Positions 1-7,421 of a DNA stretch of 64,000 nt are shown in pieces. Made by a program: the position numbers and the translations under genes. The stretch comes from RHKX01 sp035759925 (GTDB lineage Bacteria > Actinomycetota > Thermoleophilia > Solirubrobacterales > 70-9), in assembly GCA_035759925.1 (NCBI GenBank), contig DASTTY010000044.1, forward strand, positions 1 to 64,000, read 5' to 3'. A model generated the notes under the pieces. The model saw only the letters and a list, made by a program, of their open reading frames with translations, was not told the DNA's origin and made no database searches. Every line of letters starts with the position of its first letter. The first letter of the stretch is position 1.

Positions 1-906
1 CGCAAGTTCCAGCTCTTCAAGGAGATGCATCTCGAGCTCGCCGCGGTCCGCGAGATCGACGCGCTCGGCATCGGTCGGGAGCGCGAGGAGGGGCTGCGCG
101 ACCTGACCCGCCGGGTCGACCGGATCGTCGTCGCGGCGACCGGGGTCGAGGCCGACCTGATCGGCTACCTGAAGGACCTCTGCCGAAGCCGTCAGGTGAA
201 GATCAGCGTCGTCTCGCCGCTGCGCGGCAAGGCGCTTCCCTCGGAGCGGTTCGTCCAGCTCGCCGACCTGCCGATCCTCGAGTACAACACCTGGGACCCC
301 TCACGCTCGAGCCTGCTGCTGCGCCGGCTCTTCGACTTCGGCGTGGCGCTGGTCGGCCTGATCGTCTTCGCGCCGATCGCCGCGATCATCGCGATCGCGA
401 TCAAGGTGGACAGCCCGGGTCCGGTGTTGTTCTCGCAGATCCGTGCCGGTCTCGACGGCCGGCCCTTCCGGATGTACAAGCTGCGGACGATGAACGTCGA
501 CGCCGAGGCGAACCTCGACGAGCTCGTCGACATCGACGAGCTCGACGAGCCCGTCTTCAAGCTCAGGGACGACCCCCGGGTGACCAGGGTCGGGGCGCTG
601 CTGCGCCGCTTCAGCATCGACGAGGTCCCGCAGCTCATCAATGTCCTCGCCGGCGAGATGAGCATCGTCGGTCCGCGTCCCGAGCAGGTCGAGCTCGTCG
701 AGCGCTACACCGAGGACGAGCGCGTCCGGCTCAGCGTCAAGCCCGGCGTGACCGGCCCCATGCAGGTCTTCGGACGCGGCGAGCTGACCTTCTCGGAGCG
801 GCTCGCCGTCGAGATCCAGTACATCGAGAACCCGTCGCTGGGTCAGGATCTGCGGATCCTGATCCACACCCTGCCCGCGGTCATCCGCGGCACCGGCGCG
901 TTCTAG
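1..906 (+). CDS. Exopolysaccharide polyprenyl-phosphate sugar transferase (5' end outside window)
   Basis: The reading frame is open from base 1, so the start lies upstream. The N-terminal part looks like the Rossmann-type region of polyprenyl glycosylphosphotransferases. A hydrophobic helix (about bases 325-405) follows, then a complete bacterial sugar transferase domain (PF02397 type) with the motifs KLRTM, DELPQ-like 'IDEVPQLINVLAGEMS' and 'VGPRP'. Enzymes of this family move a sugar phosphate from a nucleotide sugar to undecaprenyl phosphate on the inner face of the membrane, the first step of capsule or exopolysaccharide repeat-unit assembly. A GT2 glycosyltransferase follows. Its TAG stop is shared with the left end of a REPIN-like repeat. 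The sugar specificity cannot be told. Confidence 0.93.
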   Translation, partial: RKFQLFKEMHLELAAVREIDALGIGREREEGLRDLTRRVDRIVVAATGVEADLIGYLKDLCRSRQVKISVVSPLRGKALPSERFVQLADLPILEYNTWDPSRSSLLLRRLFDFGVALVGLIVFAPIAAIIAIAIKVDSPGPVLFSQIRAGLDGRPFRMYKLRTMNVDAEANLDELVDIDELDEPVFKLRDDPRVTRVGALLRRFSIDEVPQLINVLAGEMSIVGPRPEQVELVERYTEDERVRLSVKPGVTGPMQVFGRGELTFSERLAVEIQYIENPSLGQDLRILIHTLPAVIRGTGAF

Positions 907-1069
907 ATGACCGATCCCGAACCCCCACGCACGCGGATGAACCACCGGACGCTGCGCATCTCTTCGTCCTCGTCGGCTCACGGCCTTCCAGGCCGCTTCG
1001 CCTCCTGCGTCCTCGATCTGCTTGGTCCGGCGGTCCCCCGCGCACGCGGGGGCTCGGAACCGGTCATCT
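905..1069. repeat. REPIN-like repeat, copy 1 (inverted doublet of about 55-nt REP-like units)
   Basis: This is a 165-bp element made of a left unit (905-961, AGATG...GCATCT), a spacer of about 54 bp, and an inverted right unit (about 1016-1069). Read on the minus strand, the right unit also begins AGATG. The two units match each other in opposite orientation, and each holds a GC-rich hairpin; the right one has a CCCCCGCG/CGCGGGGG stem. A second copy of identical length lies at 25013-25177 and differs at only a few positions outside its right end. A single unit lies at 2057-2110. The left edge supplies the AG of the preceding gene's TAG stop codon. The architecture matches REP doublets (REPINs) known from other bacteria. 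Confidence 0.8.
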
Positions 1070-1079
1070 GACCAGCCGC

Positions 1080-2051
1080 TTGCGGTCCGCGACGGTCATC
1101 GTTCCCTCGCAGGCGCCGGTGGGCGGACGGCTCGACCGCCTGCTCGACTCGCTGGCGGAGCAGACGGTCGCGCACGAGACGATCGTGATCGACAATGCCT
1201 CGCCCGGCGGGGCGGTCAGCGCGACCGGCGGGCGCTACGACTTCGCCGAGGTCGTCCGGCTCGACCGCAATGCCGGCTTCTCGATGCCGATGAACATCGG
1301 CGCTCGTCGGGCATCGAGCGAGACGCTGGTCCTGCTCAACGACGACTGCGTCTGCGACCCGGAGTTCATCGAGCGATTGATCGAGCCGCTCGATCCCGGC
1401 GCCGGCGTCGTCATGGCCTCGGGCGTTCTGCGCGACTGGCGCCATCCGGAGCTGATCGACAGCGCCGGCATGGAGCTCGACCGGACGCTGCTCGTCTACG
1501 ACTACCTGAACGGCGTACCGGTCGAAGCCCTCGCCGTCGCCGCCGATCCGATCGCGCCCTCTCCGAAGGCGGGAGCCTACGACCGCTCGGCCTTCCTCGA
1601 CGTCGACGGCTTCGACGAGCGGCTGTTCGCCTACTGGGAGGACGTCGACCTCGCGCTGCGGATGCTCGAGGCGGGGGGGACCTGCCGGCTCGCACCCGGC
1701 GCTCTCGGCGTCCACGAGCACTCAGCGACGCTCGGCTCGGGATCGCAGGCGAAGAACTACCTGACCGGCTTCGGGCGCGGCTACGTGCTCCGCAAATGGG
1801 GAGTCGTCTCGCCGCTGCGACTGCCGGCGATCCTCGCCCGCGACCTCGTCGTCGTCGCCGGGCAGGCGGCGATCGACCGGACGCTCAGCGGCATCGGCGG
1901 GCGGATCAGAGGGTGGCGGGCGGCGGGCCCGGTCGAGGGGCATCCGTATCCGGCAGCGATCGCAGCCCGCGGCGGCGGCTCCCCCTATCTGCGGAACCTG
2001 CAGCGGCGGCTGCAGCGGCGGCGCAAGCTCGCCGCCCCCGGGCCGGGTTGA
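1080..2051 (+). CDS. GT2 family glycosyltransferase
   Basis: This 323-aa cytoplasmic protein has a GT-A fold: a 'TVIVPS' first strand, 'IVIDNAS' (about residues 35-41), the nucleotide/metal-binding 'LNDDC' near residue 87, and a late 'YWEDVDLALRM' acidic motif near residue 186. It lacks C-terminal membrane helices. It probably adds a sugar to a lipid-linked repeat unit begun by the upstream sugar transferase. The TTG start at 1080 is the first plausible one after the upstream repeat; no strong ribosome binding site is visible, so the exact start is uncertain. The gene is bracketed by copy 1 of the repeat and by an inverted single unit at 2057-2110. Donor and acceptor are unknown. Confidence 0.88.
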   Translation: MRSATVIVPSQAPVGGRLDRLLDSLAEQTVAHETIVIDNASPGGAVSATGGRYDFAEVVRLDRNAGFSMPMNIGARRASSETLVLLNDDCVCDPEFIERLIEPLDPGAGVVMASGVLRDWRHPELIDSAGMELDRTLLVYDYLNGVPVEALAVAADPIAPSPKAGAYDRSAFLDVDGFDERLFAYWEDVDLALRMLEAGGTCRLAPGALGVHEHSATLGSGSQAKNYLTGFGRGYVLRKWGVVSPLRLPAILARDLVVVAGQAAIDRTLSGIGGRIRGWRAAGPVEGHPYPAAIAARGGGSPYLRNLQRRLQRRRKLAAPGPG

Positions 2052-2056
2052 CCGCT

Positions 2057-2110
2057 AGATGGTTGGTTCCGAATCCGCGCGTGCGCGGGGAGCCACCGGA
2101 CCAAGCATCT
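2057..2110. repeat. REP-like single unit (singlet) between convergent genes
   Basis: This 54-nt unit runs AGATG...GCATCT with a central perfect CCGCGC/GCGCGG hairpin. It aligns with the left unit of the doublet at 905-961 in the same orientation, and with the reverse complement of the right unit at 1016-1069. It fills the gap between two convergent genes and may act as a bidirectional hairpin. On the minus strand the neighbouring glycosidase gene ends with TAG exactly at the edge of the unit. Confidence 0.75.
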
Positions 2111-3173
2111 AACGCCGGGCGATCGAGGCGAACTCCTCGAAGAGCGGCTTCGGGGCGCCGCTCTCGGTGAGCAGGCCGGAGGTGCTGCACCAGTTGCAGA
2201 CCGCATCGGGCCCGTCCCGCCACTGGTACCAGATGGCCCTGCCGAGATTCAGCTTCCGGCGTTCCTTCAGCATCATCCGGAACGAGTCGCGGAGGTTTCG
2301 CTTCTGCTTCGCCGCCGGGACGACGAGGGGACTCGATCCGGCGCCCGACCCCCAGCCGATCTCGGTCACCCAGATCGGCGTTCTCTTCAGCTTCGCCTTG
2401 TCGAGAACCTTGCGGGCCTCTTCGATGTTCTTCTCGACGTTCTTGACCTTGGCCGTATAGGGGTGGACCGCGATCACGTCGGCCGCCTTCGCGACCTTCT
2501 TCGACCTCACCATCTTCCGCAGGAACGAAGCGCCGGCCTCGGCGCGGCGGTTGACCGGGTCGGAGATGACGCCGGCGGAGACGACGGTCGCCTTCCGGTC
2601 GGCGCCATGGATCGCCTTCGCCGACAGCGTCAGCAGCCTTCCGTACTGCTTCGGGTCGGGTCGGGCCCAGTTGTTGAAGGAGTTCGGCTCGTTCCAGACC
2701 TGCCAGTCGGTGATCGGCATCTTCGGGACGCCGGCGCCGTCGGTGGACCAGAAGTCGCCCTTCGGACCGTAACGCTCGACGAGCGCCGTCAGGTAATCCC
2801 TCCAGTTCGCCTTCGCAACCGCGGAATCGAGCGGAGTCGCGCCGCGCGCGCTGCTGTCGGTGCCGACGACGACCGGCAGGAGGTCGATCCCCTGCTCCGC
2901 CGCGCTGCGCACGATCGAGTCGAATCGATGGTGGTCGGCCTTCCATTGCCGGTAGGGGAAGCCGGTGCGGATCATGCCGACGTCGCCATCGGCCATCGCC
3001 GCGTAGTCGCCGGGAACGGGGTTGAGCGGATAGACCCCGAAGAAGCCCCTCGGAGCCTGGGCGGCATCGGCACGGCCGGGTACGACCACGGCCGCGAGCA
3101 GTGCGAGCAGCGCGATCGCCAGGACCGCGACGCGGCCAACGGGCCGTGCTCCTGGTGTCGGAGGAGCGGTCAC
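2109..3173 (-). CDS. Secreted glycoside hydrolase-like TIM-barrel protein (clan GH-A type)
   Basis: This 354-aa protein starts with GTG. A signal peptide covers about residues 1-38 (hydrophobic run, then GRADA). The mature part reads like a clan GH-A barrel. 'WQVWNEPNS' places the putative acid/base Glu at about 162, and 'IWVTEIGWGSG' places the putative nucleophile Glu at about 271, in the usual order for retaining glycosidases. It would act outside the cell on polysaccharide, which fits the neighbouring exopolysaccharide genes, possibly trimming or releasing polymer. The substrate and GH family are not assignable by eye. It converges with the GT2 gene across the single repeat unit. Confidence 0.82.
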   Translation of the reverse strand: MTAPPTPGARPVGRVAVLAIALLALLAAVVVPGRADAAQAPRGFFGVYPLNPVPGDYAAMADGDVGMIRTGFPYRQWKADHHRFDSIVRSAAEQGIDLLPVVVGTDSSARGATPLDSAVAKANWRDYLTALVERYGPKGDFWSTDGAGVPKMPITDWQVWNEPNSFNNWARPDPKQYGRLLTLSAKAIHGADRKATVVSAGVISDPVNRRAEAGASFLRKMVRSKKVAKAADVIAVHPYTAKVKNVEKNIEEARKVLDKAKLKRTPIWVTEIGWGSGAGSSPLVVPAAKQKRNLRDSFRMMLKERRKLNLGRAIWYQWRDGPDAVCNWCSTSGLLTESGAPKPLFEEFASIARR

Positions 3174-3228
3174 GAAGGCGGAAGGGTAGCGAGCCCGTCC
3201 GCGGCCTTACACCCCCAACGGAGGGTGG

Positions 3229-4011
3229 TCAGTGCTCGAGGACGAGGCCGAGGAAGCGCTTGGTCCGATCCTCGCGCGGGGCGTCGAGGACGTGGGACGG
3301 CGGCCCTTCCTCGACGATCAGGCCGCCGTCCATGAAGATCACCCGGTCGGCGGCTTCGCGCGCGAAGCCCATCTCGTGGGTCACGACGATCATCGTCATG
3401 CCCTCGTCGGCGAGCTCTCGCATCACGTCCAGCACCTCCTTGACGAGCTCTGGATCGAGCGCGCTCGTTACCTCGTCGAAGAGCATCACCTCGGGATCCA
3501 TCGCCAACGCCCGGGCGATCGCGACCCGCTGCTGCTGGCCGCCGGAGAGCCGCTCCGGGTACTCGTCGGCGCGATCGGTCAAACCGACGCGACCGAGCAG
3601 CCGCCGGCCATCCTCGAGGCATTCGCGGTCGCCCTTGTCGAGCACCGTCTCGGGCGCCAGGGTGACGTTCTCGAGCGCATTCTTGTGTGGGAAGAGGTTG
3701 AACGACTGAAAGACCATCCCGACCCGGCGGCGAACGAAGTCGAGCCCCTCCTTGCCGCGTCCGGTGATCTCCTTGCCTTCGAGCAGGATCCGGCCCTCGT
3801 CGGGCGGAGCAAGCAGGTTGATACAGCGAAGCAGGGTGCTCTTGCCCGAGCCGCTCGGTCCGATCACGCAGACGACCTGACCGCGATCGACGCTGAGGTC
3901 GATGCCATCGAGGACGCGCAGATCCCCGAAGCTCTTCGTCACGCCCTGCAGCTCGAGCATCGACCCGGTGCTCGCCGGCGACTCCGGGATGGCCGTATCG
4001 GGCTCGCTCAC
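3229..4011 (-). CDS. Polar amino-acid ABC transporter ATP-binding protein
   Basis: This 260-aa ATPase has Walker A 'GPSGSGKST', a Q-loop 'VFQSFNLFPH', signature 'LSGGQQQR', Walker B 'VMLFDE' and an H-loop 'VTHEMGFA'. The 'FNLFPH' and 'THEMGFAREAADR' wording is typical of GlnQ/HisP-type amino-acid importers. The GTG start at 4011 overlaps the TGA of the permease gene by 4 bp (GTGA), so translation is coupled. It energises uptake together with the permease and binding protein just upstream on the same strand. The substrate (glutamine, glutamate, or another polar amino acid) is unresolved. Confidence 0.95.
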   Translation of the reverse strand: MSEPDTAIPESPASTGSMLELQGVTKSFGDLRVLDGIDLSVDRGQVVCVIGPSGSGKSTLLRCINLLAPPDEGRILLEGKEITGRGKEGLDFVRRRVGMVFQSFNLFPHKNALENVTLAPETVLDKGDRECLEDGRRLLGRVGLTDRADEYPERLSGGQQQRVAIARALAMDPEVMLFDEVTSALDPELVKEVLDVMRELADEGMTMIVVTHEMGFAREAADRVIFMDGGLIVEEGPPSHVLDAPREDRTKRFLGLVLEH

Positions 4012-4775
4012 GCGAGCCCTCGCTGGAACTTCGCCTGTTGCCTCGCGATCAGGATGTCGACGCCCCGGGCCATCGGGATCGTGCAGAGCAGGAACATCAA
4101 TGCCGCCAGCGTCACGGCCGAGCTGTTCAGCGTTTCGGACTGGATGTCCTTGGCGGCCTGGAGGACCTCGATCAACCCGATCACGCTGACGAGCGTCGTG
4201 TCCTTGGTGAGCGCGATGAAGTCGTTGAGGAGCGGCGGGATCACCTTCCGGATGGCCTGCGGGACGATCACCTTGCGCATCGCCTGGCCGTGACTCATGC
4301 CCAGCGACCGAGCCGCCTCCATCTGGCCGTTGGGCACAGCCTCGATGCCGGCCCGGTAGACCTCGGCCATGTAGGCCCCATACGTGAGGGTGAGGGCAAT
4401 CACGCCGTACCAGAACGGCGCCGGCTGGCTGAACCAGTCGGGGACGCCGATCGACTGCGGGATCGGTCCCTTCTCGCCGGTGACGAGGTTCTCGACCGAA
4501 AGCGCCGCCAGGCTGCCCGAGACGAGGACGATCACGAGCAGCGCCGGGATGCCCCGGAAGATGTCGATGTAGGCGATCGTCGGCCAGCGGACGATCGCAC
4601 CCCATCTCCCGCGGGTCTGTCTCAGAACGGCCAGGACCAGCCCCCAGGTCAGCGCGAGGACGCCGGAGATGACGGAGAGCTTGACCGTGTACCAGAAGCC
4701 CTTCAGGACCTTGTCGAAGTTGTCGGGGTCGAACATCACCCCGAAATCGAAGTACTGGCTGATTATCTGCTGCAC
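4008..4775 (-). CDS. Polar amino-acid ABC transporter permease (HisM/GlnP family)
   Basis: This 255-aa membrane protein has about five transmembrane segments and the permease EAA motif 'EAARSLGMSHGQAMRKV' that docks on the ATPase. 'TLTYGAYMAEVYRAG' and 'FRGIPALLVIVLV' are typical of the amino-acid permease TRAP-3-TM family (His/Glu/Gln/Arg/opine). Only one permease gene is present, so it likely works as a homodimer. It lies between the binding protein gene (127 bp upstream, with a strong hairpin in the gap) and the ATPase gene (4-bp overlap). Confidence 0.95.
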   Translation of the reverse strand: MQQIISQYFDFGVMFDPDNFDKVLKGFWYTVKLSVISGVLALTWGLVLAVLRQTRGRWGAIVRWPTIAYIDIFRGIPALLVIVLVSGSLAALSVENLVTGEKGPIPQSIGVPDWFSQPAPFWYGVIALTLTYGAYMAEVYRAGIEAVPNGQMEAARSLGMSHGQAMRKVIVPQAIRKVIPPLLNDFIALTKDTTLVSVIGLIEVLQAAKDIQSETLNSSAVTLAALMFLLCTIPMARGVDILIARQQAKFQRGLA

Positions 4776-4834
4776 CGGCGACCCTCTCTACCCTCGATCG
4801 GCGTCCTCACCCTAGTGCCTGGGCACGCCAACGA

Positions 4835-4864
4835 GAAGGGGGCGCCCGGCCGGGCGCCCCCTTC
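4835..4864 (-). terminator. Perfect intra-operon hairpin between binding protein and permease genes
   Basis: This is a 30-bp perfect palindrome with arms GAAGGGGGCGCCCGG and CCGGGCGCCCCCTTC. It has no T-tract and lies between the stop of the binding protein gene and the start of the permease gene. In many importer operons such a hairpin causes partial termination or protects the 3' end of the upstream message, so the binding protein is made in excess. That role is inferred here. Confidence 0.6.
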
Positions 4865-4901
4865 GACGAGCCACAACTGCCCGTTGGCTCGCTGCGGTCG
4901 A

Positions 4902-5780
4902 TCAGCCGCCGCTGGTGGTGTCGCCACCGCTCAGCGCGGCCGCGGGGCCGGGCTGGAGCAGCGCCTCCGGCGGGTCGGTCTTGAACCACTTCTGGTACAG
5001 CTCGGTCAGGGTGCCGTCGTCCTTGACCTGCTGCAACGCGTCGTTGAGCGCGGGGATGATGGGCGAGCCCTTCTGCGCGTACATCCCGTACTGCTCGTCG
5101 GTCGGGAAGTCCTGAACGACCTCGAGGCCGCCGAGCGTCTTCGCCGCATCCTGGACCGACGGCAGGTCGTTGAGGACGGCGTCTACCTGTCCGGTCTTGA
5201 GCGCGTTGTAGGCGTCGTCGATCTGCGGGAACGGCCTCACCTCGGCTGCGTCGGTCTGGTCGTTCGCGTAGGTCTCGCCCGTCGTGCCGTCCTGGGCGCC
5301 GACGATCTTGCCGGCCAGGTCGTCAACCGACTGGATGTCGGAGCCGGTCGGGACCAGCAGCCCCTGGGAGGCGTTGAAGTACGGGTCGCTGAAGTCGACC
5401 TTCTTCGCCCGCTCCGGGGTGATCGTCGTCGCCGCGATGGCCATGTCGATCTGGCCGCCGCCGCCGGAGAGCAGCAGGTTGAACGGCTTGTCCTGGATGC
5501 TCGTCTCGAGGCCCATCTTGTCGGCGATCGCGTTGATCAGGTCGATGTCGAAGCCCTCGTAGTCGGGCGGGTCGCCCTGCTCGAACGGCGGGAACGGGAT
5601 GTCGGAGCCGACCGTCAGCGTGCCCGGCTTGAGGAGAGGCAGATCGCTGCTCGCCACCGTGCCGTCAGCGGACGTGCCGTCGCTGCTCGTATCGTCGCTG
5701 CTGCCGCAACCGGACACGACCATCACGGCGAAAAGCCCGACGATCAGCGCCAGAAGCGACCAAACCCTGGTCTTCGTCAT
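4902..5780 (-). CDS. Amino-acid ABC transporter substrate-binding lipoprotein (family 3)
   Basis: This 292-aa protein has a lipoprotein signal: basic start, hydrophobic run, lipobox VSGC with the modified Cys near residue 25. A low-complexity Ser/Asp/Thr linker precedes the family 3 solute-binding fold ('LTVGSDIPFPPFE', 'GFDIDLINAIADKMG', 'QDGTTGETYA'). It would be anchored outside the membrane and deliver polar amino acids to the adjacent permease/ATPase pair. It is the first gene of the operon; AAAGAG lies just upstream of its ATG. The hairpin downstream probably sets its expression above that of the membrane components. Confidence 0.95.
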   Translation of the reverse strand: MTKTRVWSLLALIVGLFAVMVVSGCGSSDDTSSDGTSADGTVASSDLPLLKPGTLTVGSDIPFPPFEQGDPPDYEGFDIDLINAIADKMGLETSIQDKPFNLLLSGGGGQIDMAIAATTITPERAKKVDFSDPYFNASQGLLVPTGSDIQSVDDLAGKIVGAQDGTTGETYANDQTDAAEVRPFPQIDDAYNALKTGQVDAVLNDLPSVQDAAKTLGGLEVVQDFPTDEQYGMYAQKGSPIIPALNDALQQVKDDGTLTELYQKWFKTDPPEALLQPGPAAALSGGDTTSGG

Positions 5781-5949
5781 CTCTTTGAGCTCGCTTTCCT
5801 GATTTCGCCACCTGCCCCATGCGGGTGAGCTTGCCCATCACGATATCCATCTGTTGCCGGAGGCGCGCGATTGCCGGTCCACGGCTCCGCGAAGCAGTAG
5901 CGGCGGCGACCCAAGCGGGCCATGTCCCTGCACTACACTTACTGAAGTG

Positions 5950-6915
5950 ATGGACGGCGGATTGCTCAACCGACCGTGCGGAGGCCAGTTCGAGAGCGTC
6001 CTCGAGGCGATCGGGAACACCCCGCTGGTCGAGCTCCAGCGGCTCTCGCCGCGGCCGGGCGTGCGCCTGCTCGCGAAGCTCGAGGGCCGCAACCCGACCG
6101 GCTCGGTCAAGGACCGGGTAGCGAAGGCGATGATCGACCGGGCCGAAGCGGAGGGGCTGATCGCGCCCGGCCAGACGATCCTCGAGCCGACGTCGGGGAA
6201 CACCGGCATCGCGCTGGCGATGATCTGCCGTCGCAAGGGCTATCGCCTGAAGGCGGTCATGCCCGACAACGTCACCGCGGAGCGCTCGCAGCTCCTCGAG
6301 ATGTACGGCGCCGAGATCGTCTATTCGGAGGGGCCGAAGGGCTCCAACGGCGCCGTCGAGCTGGCGCTGGAGATGGCCGAGGGCGACTCCTCCTACTACA
6401 TGCCCTACCAGTACGGGAACGACGCCAACCCGCTCGCCCACTACAACGGGACCGCGGTCGAGATCCTCGAGGAGCTCGACGACGTCGCCGCCTTCGTCAG
6501 CGGCCTTGGCACGGGCGGGACGCTGATGGGCGTCGGCCGGCGGCTCAAGGAGCACGATCCGGAAACCCGGATCGTCGCCTCCGAGCCGATGCAGGGGGAG
6601 CTCGTCGACGGACTGCGCTCGCTCGACGACGGTTTCATCCCGCCGATCATCGACCTCTCCGTGCTCGATCGGAAGATCATGGTCTCGAACCGCGACTCGA
6701 TCGTCTGGACCCAGAAGCTGCTCCGCGAGGAAGGGATCTTCGCCGGCGTCAGCTCCGGCGCGATCGCATACGTAGCGAGCCGGATCGCCGGCGAGATCGA
6801 CGAGGGCAACGTCGTCTTCCTGATCCCCGACGACGGCTGGAAGTACCTCTCCTCCGGGATCTACACGACCGACGTCGATGAGATCGACGGCCTCGAGACC
6901 ACCAACTGGTGGTAG
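5950..6915 (+). CDS. cysM: Cysteine synthase family PLP enzyme (CysM-like)
   Basis: This 321-aa fold-type II PLP enzyme has the pyridoxal lysine in 'NPTGSVKDR', the substrate loop 'TSGNTG' and the phosphate-binding 'GLGTGGT'. It makes L-cysteine from an activated serine and sulfide or a protein-bound thiocarboxylate. The next gene, 7 bp downstream, is a Mec-type peptidase, which in mycobacteria releases cysteine from the CysO carrier. That context favours a CysO-dependent CysM over CysK. The ATG at 5950 follows a possible TACACT -10 element (5934-5939) so closely that a leaderless or near-leaderless mRNA is possible; an in-frame GTG lies at 5947. No CysO carrier gene is seen nearby. Confidence 0.88.
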   Translation: MDGGLLNRPCGGQFESVLEAIGNTPLVELQRLSPRPGVRLLAKLEGRNPTGSVKDRVAKAMIDRAEAEGLIAPGQTILEPTSGNTGIALAMICRRKGYRLKAVMPDNVTAERSQLLEMYGAEIVYSEGPKGSNGAVELALEMAEGDSSYYMPYQYGNDANPLAHYNGTAVEILEELDDVAAFVSGLGTGGTLMGVGRRLKEHDPETRIVASEPMQGELVDGLRSLDDGFIPPIIDLSVLDRKIMVSNRDSIVWTQKLLREEGIFAGVSSGAIAYVASRIAGEIDEGNVVFLIPDDGWKYLSSGIYTTDVDEIDGLETTNWW

Positions 6916-6922
6916 CCGCCCG

Positions 6923-7342
6923 ATGCGGATCGGCCGCGACCTGATCGGCGAGATCATCGCCCACTCGCGCGAGGCCTACCCGGTCAAGGGGGCCGAGCCG
7001 AGGGAGGAGTGCTGCGGGCTGATCGGCGGTCGCGACGGCGAGATGACCTCGATCCACCGCGCCCGCAACGCCGCGGAGAGCTGGCTCCGCTTCGAGGTCC
7101 ATCCCACCGATCAGCTCCGGATCATGGAACAGCTCGAGGCGGACGGCGAGGAGCTTGCCGCGATCTACCACTCCCACACCGAGAGCGCGGCCGAGCCCTC
7201 GCAGACGGACATCAACCTGGCGCGGCCCTGGCCCGGCGTCCTCTGGCTGATCTGCTCGCTCGAGGACCACGACGAGCCGGTGGTCCGCGGGTTCTGGATC
7301 AGCGACGGCAAGGTCGAGGAGGAGGATCTCGACGTCGTCTGA
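6923..7342 (+). CDS. mec: JAMM/MPN metallopeptidase, Mec-like (CysO-cysteine peptidase)
   Basis: This 139-aa protein is a compact JAB1/MPN domain. It shows the upstream Glu in 'EECCGLIGG' and the zinc motif 'HSHTESAAEPSQTD' (HxH, then S and D). Such enzymes cleave an isopeptide or peptide bond after a ubiquitin-like carrier. In Mycobacterium, Mec frees cysteine from CysO-Cys. It directly follows the cysteine synthase gene with a 7-bp gap, so the two are surely co-transcribed. The carrier protein itself must be encoded elsewhere. Confidence 0.88.
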   Translation: MRIGRDLIGEIIAHSREAYPVKGAEPREECCGLIGGRDGEMTSIHRARNAAESWLRFEVHPTDQLRIMEQLEADGEELAAIYHSHTESAAEPSQTDINLARPWPGVLWLICSLEDHDEPVVRGFWISDGKVEEEDLDVV

Positions 7343-7421
7343 TCGCCCCCTCGTCTGCCGCGGCTGCGGGTCGGTCCACGCGGGCGACGGGGAGGACGAG
7401 CGGTTCTGCCGGAGCTGCGGG

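Noticed and set aside
907..1071. A 54-codon frame starting at ATG in REPIN copy 1, with the same frame open in copy 2
   Set aside because: The frame is just the repeat read through; in copy 2 it runs on into unrelated sequence, there is no ribosome binding site, and the single unit does not keep it. Treated as repeat DNA.
5854..5949. N-terminal extension of the cysteine synthase from 5854
   Set aside because: The extension is Ser/Pro/Arg-rich and unlike the family, and the normal N-terminus begins soon after ATG 5950.
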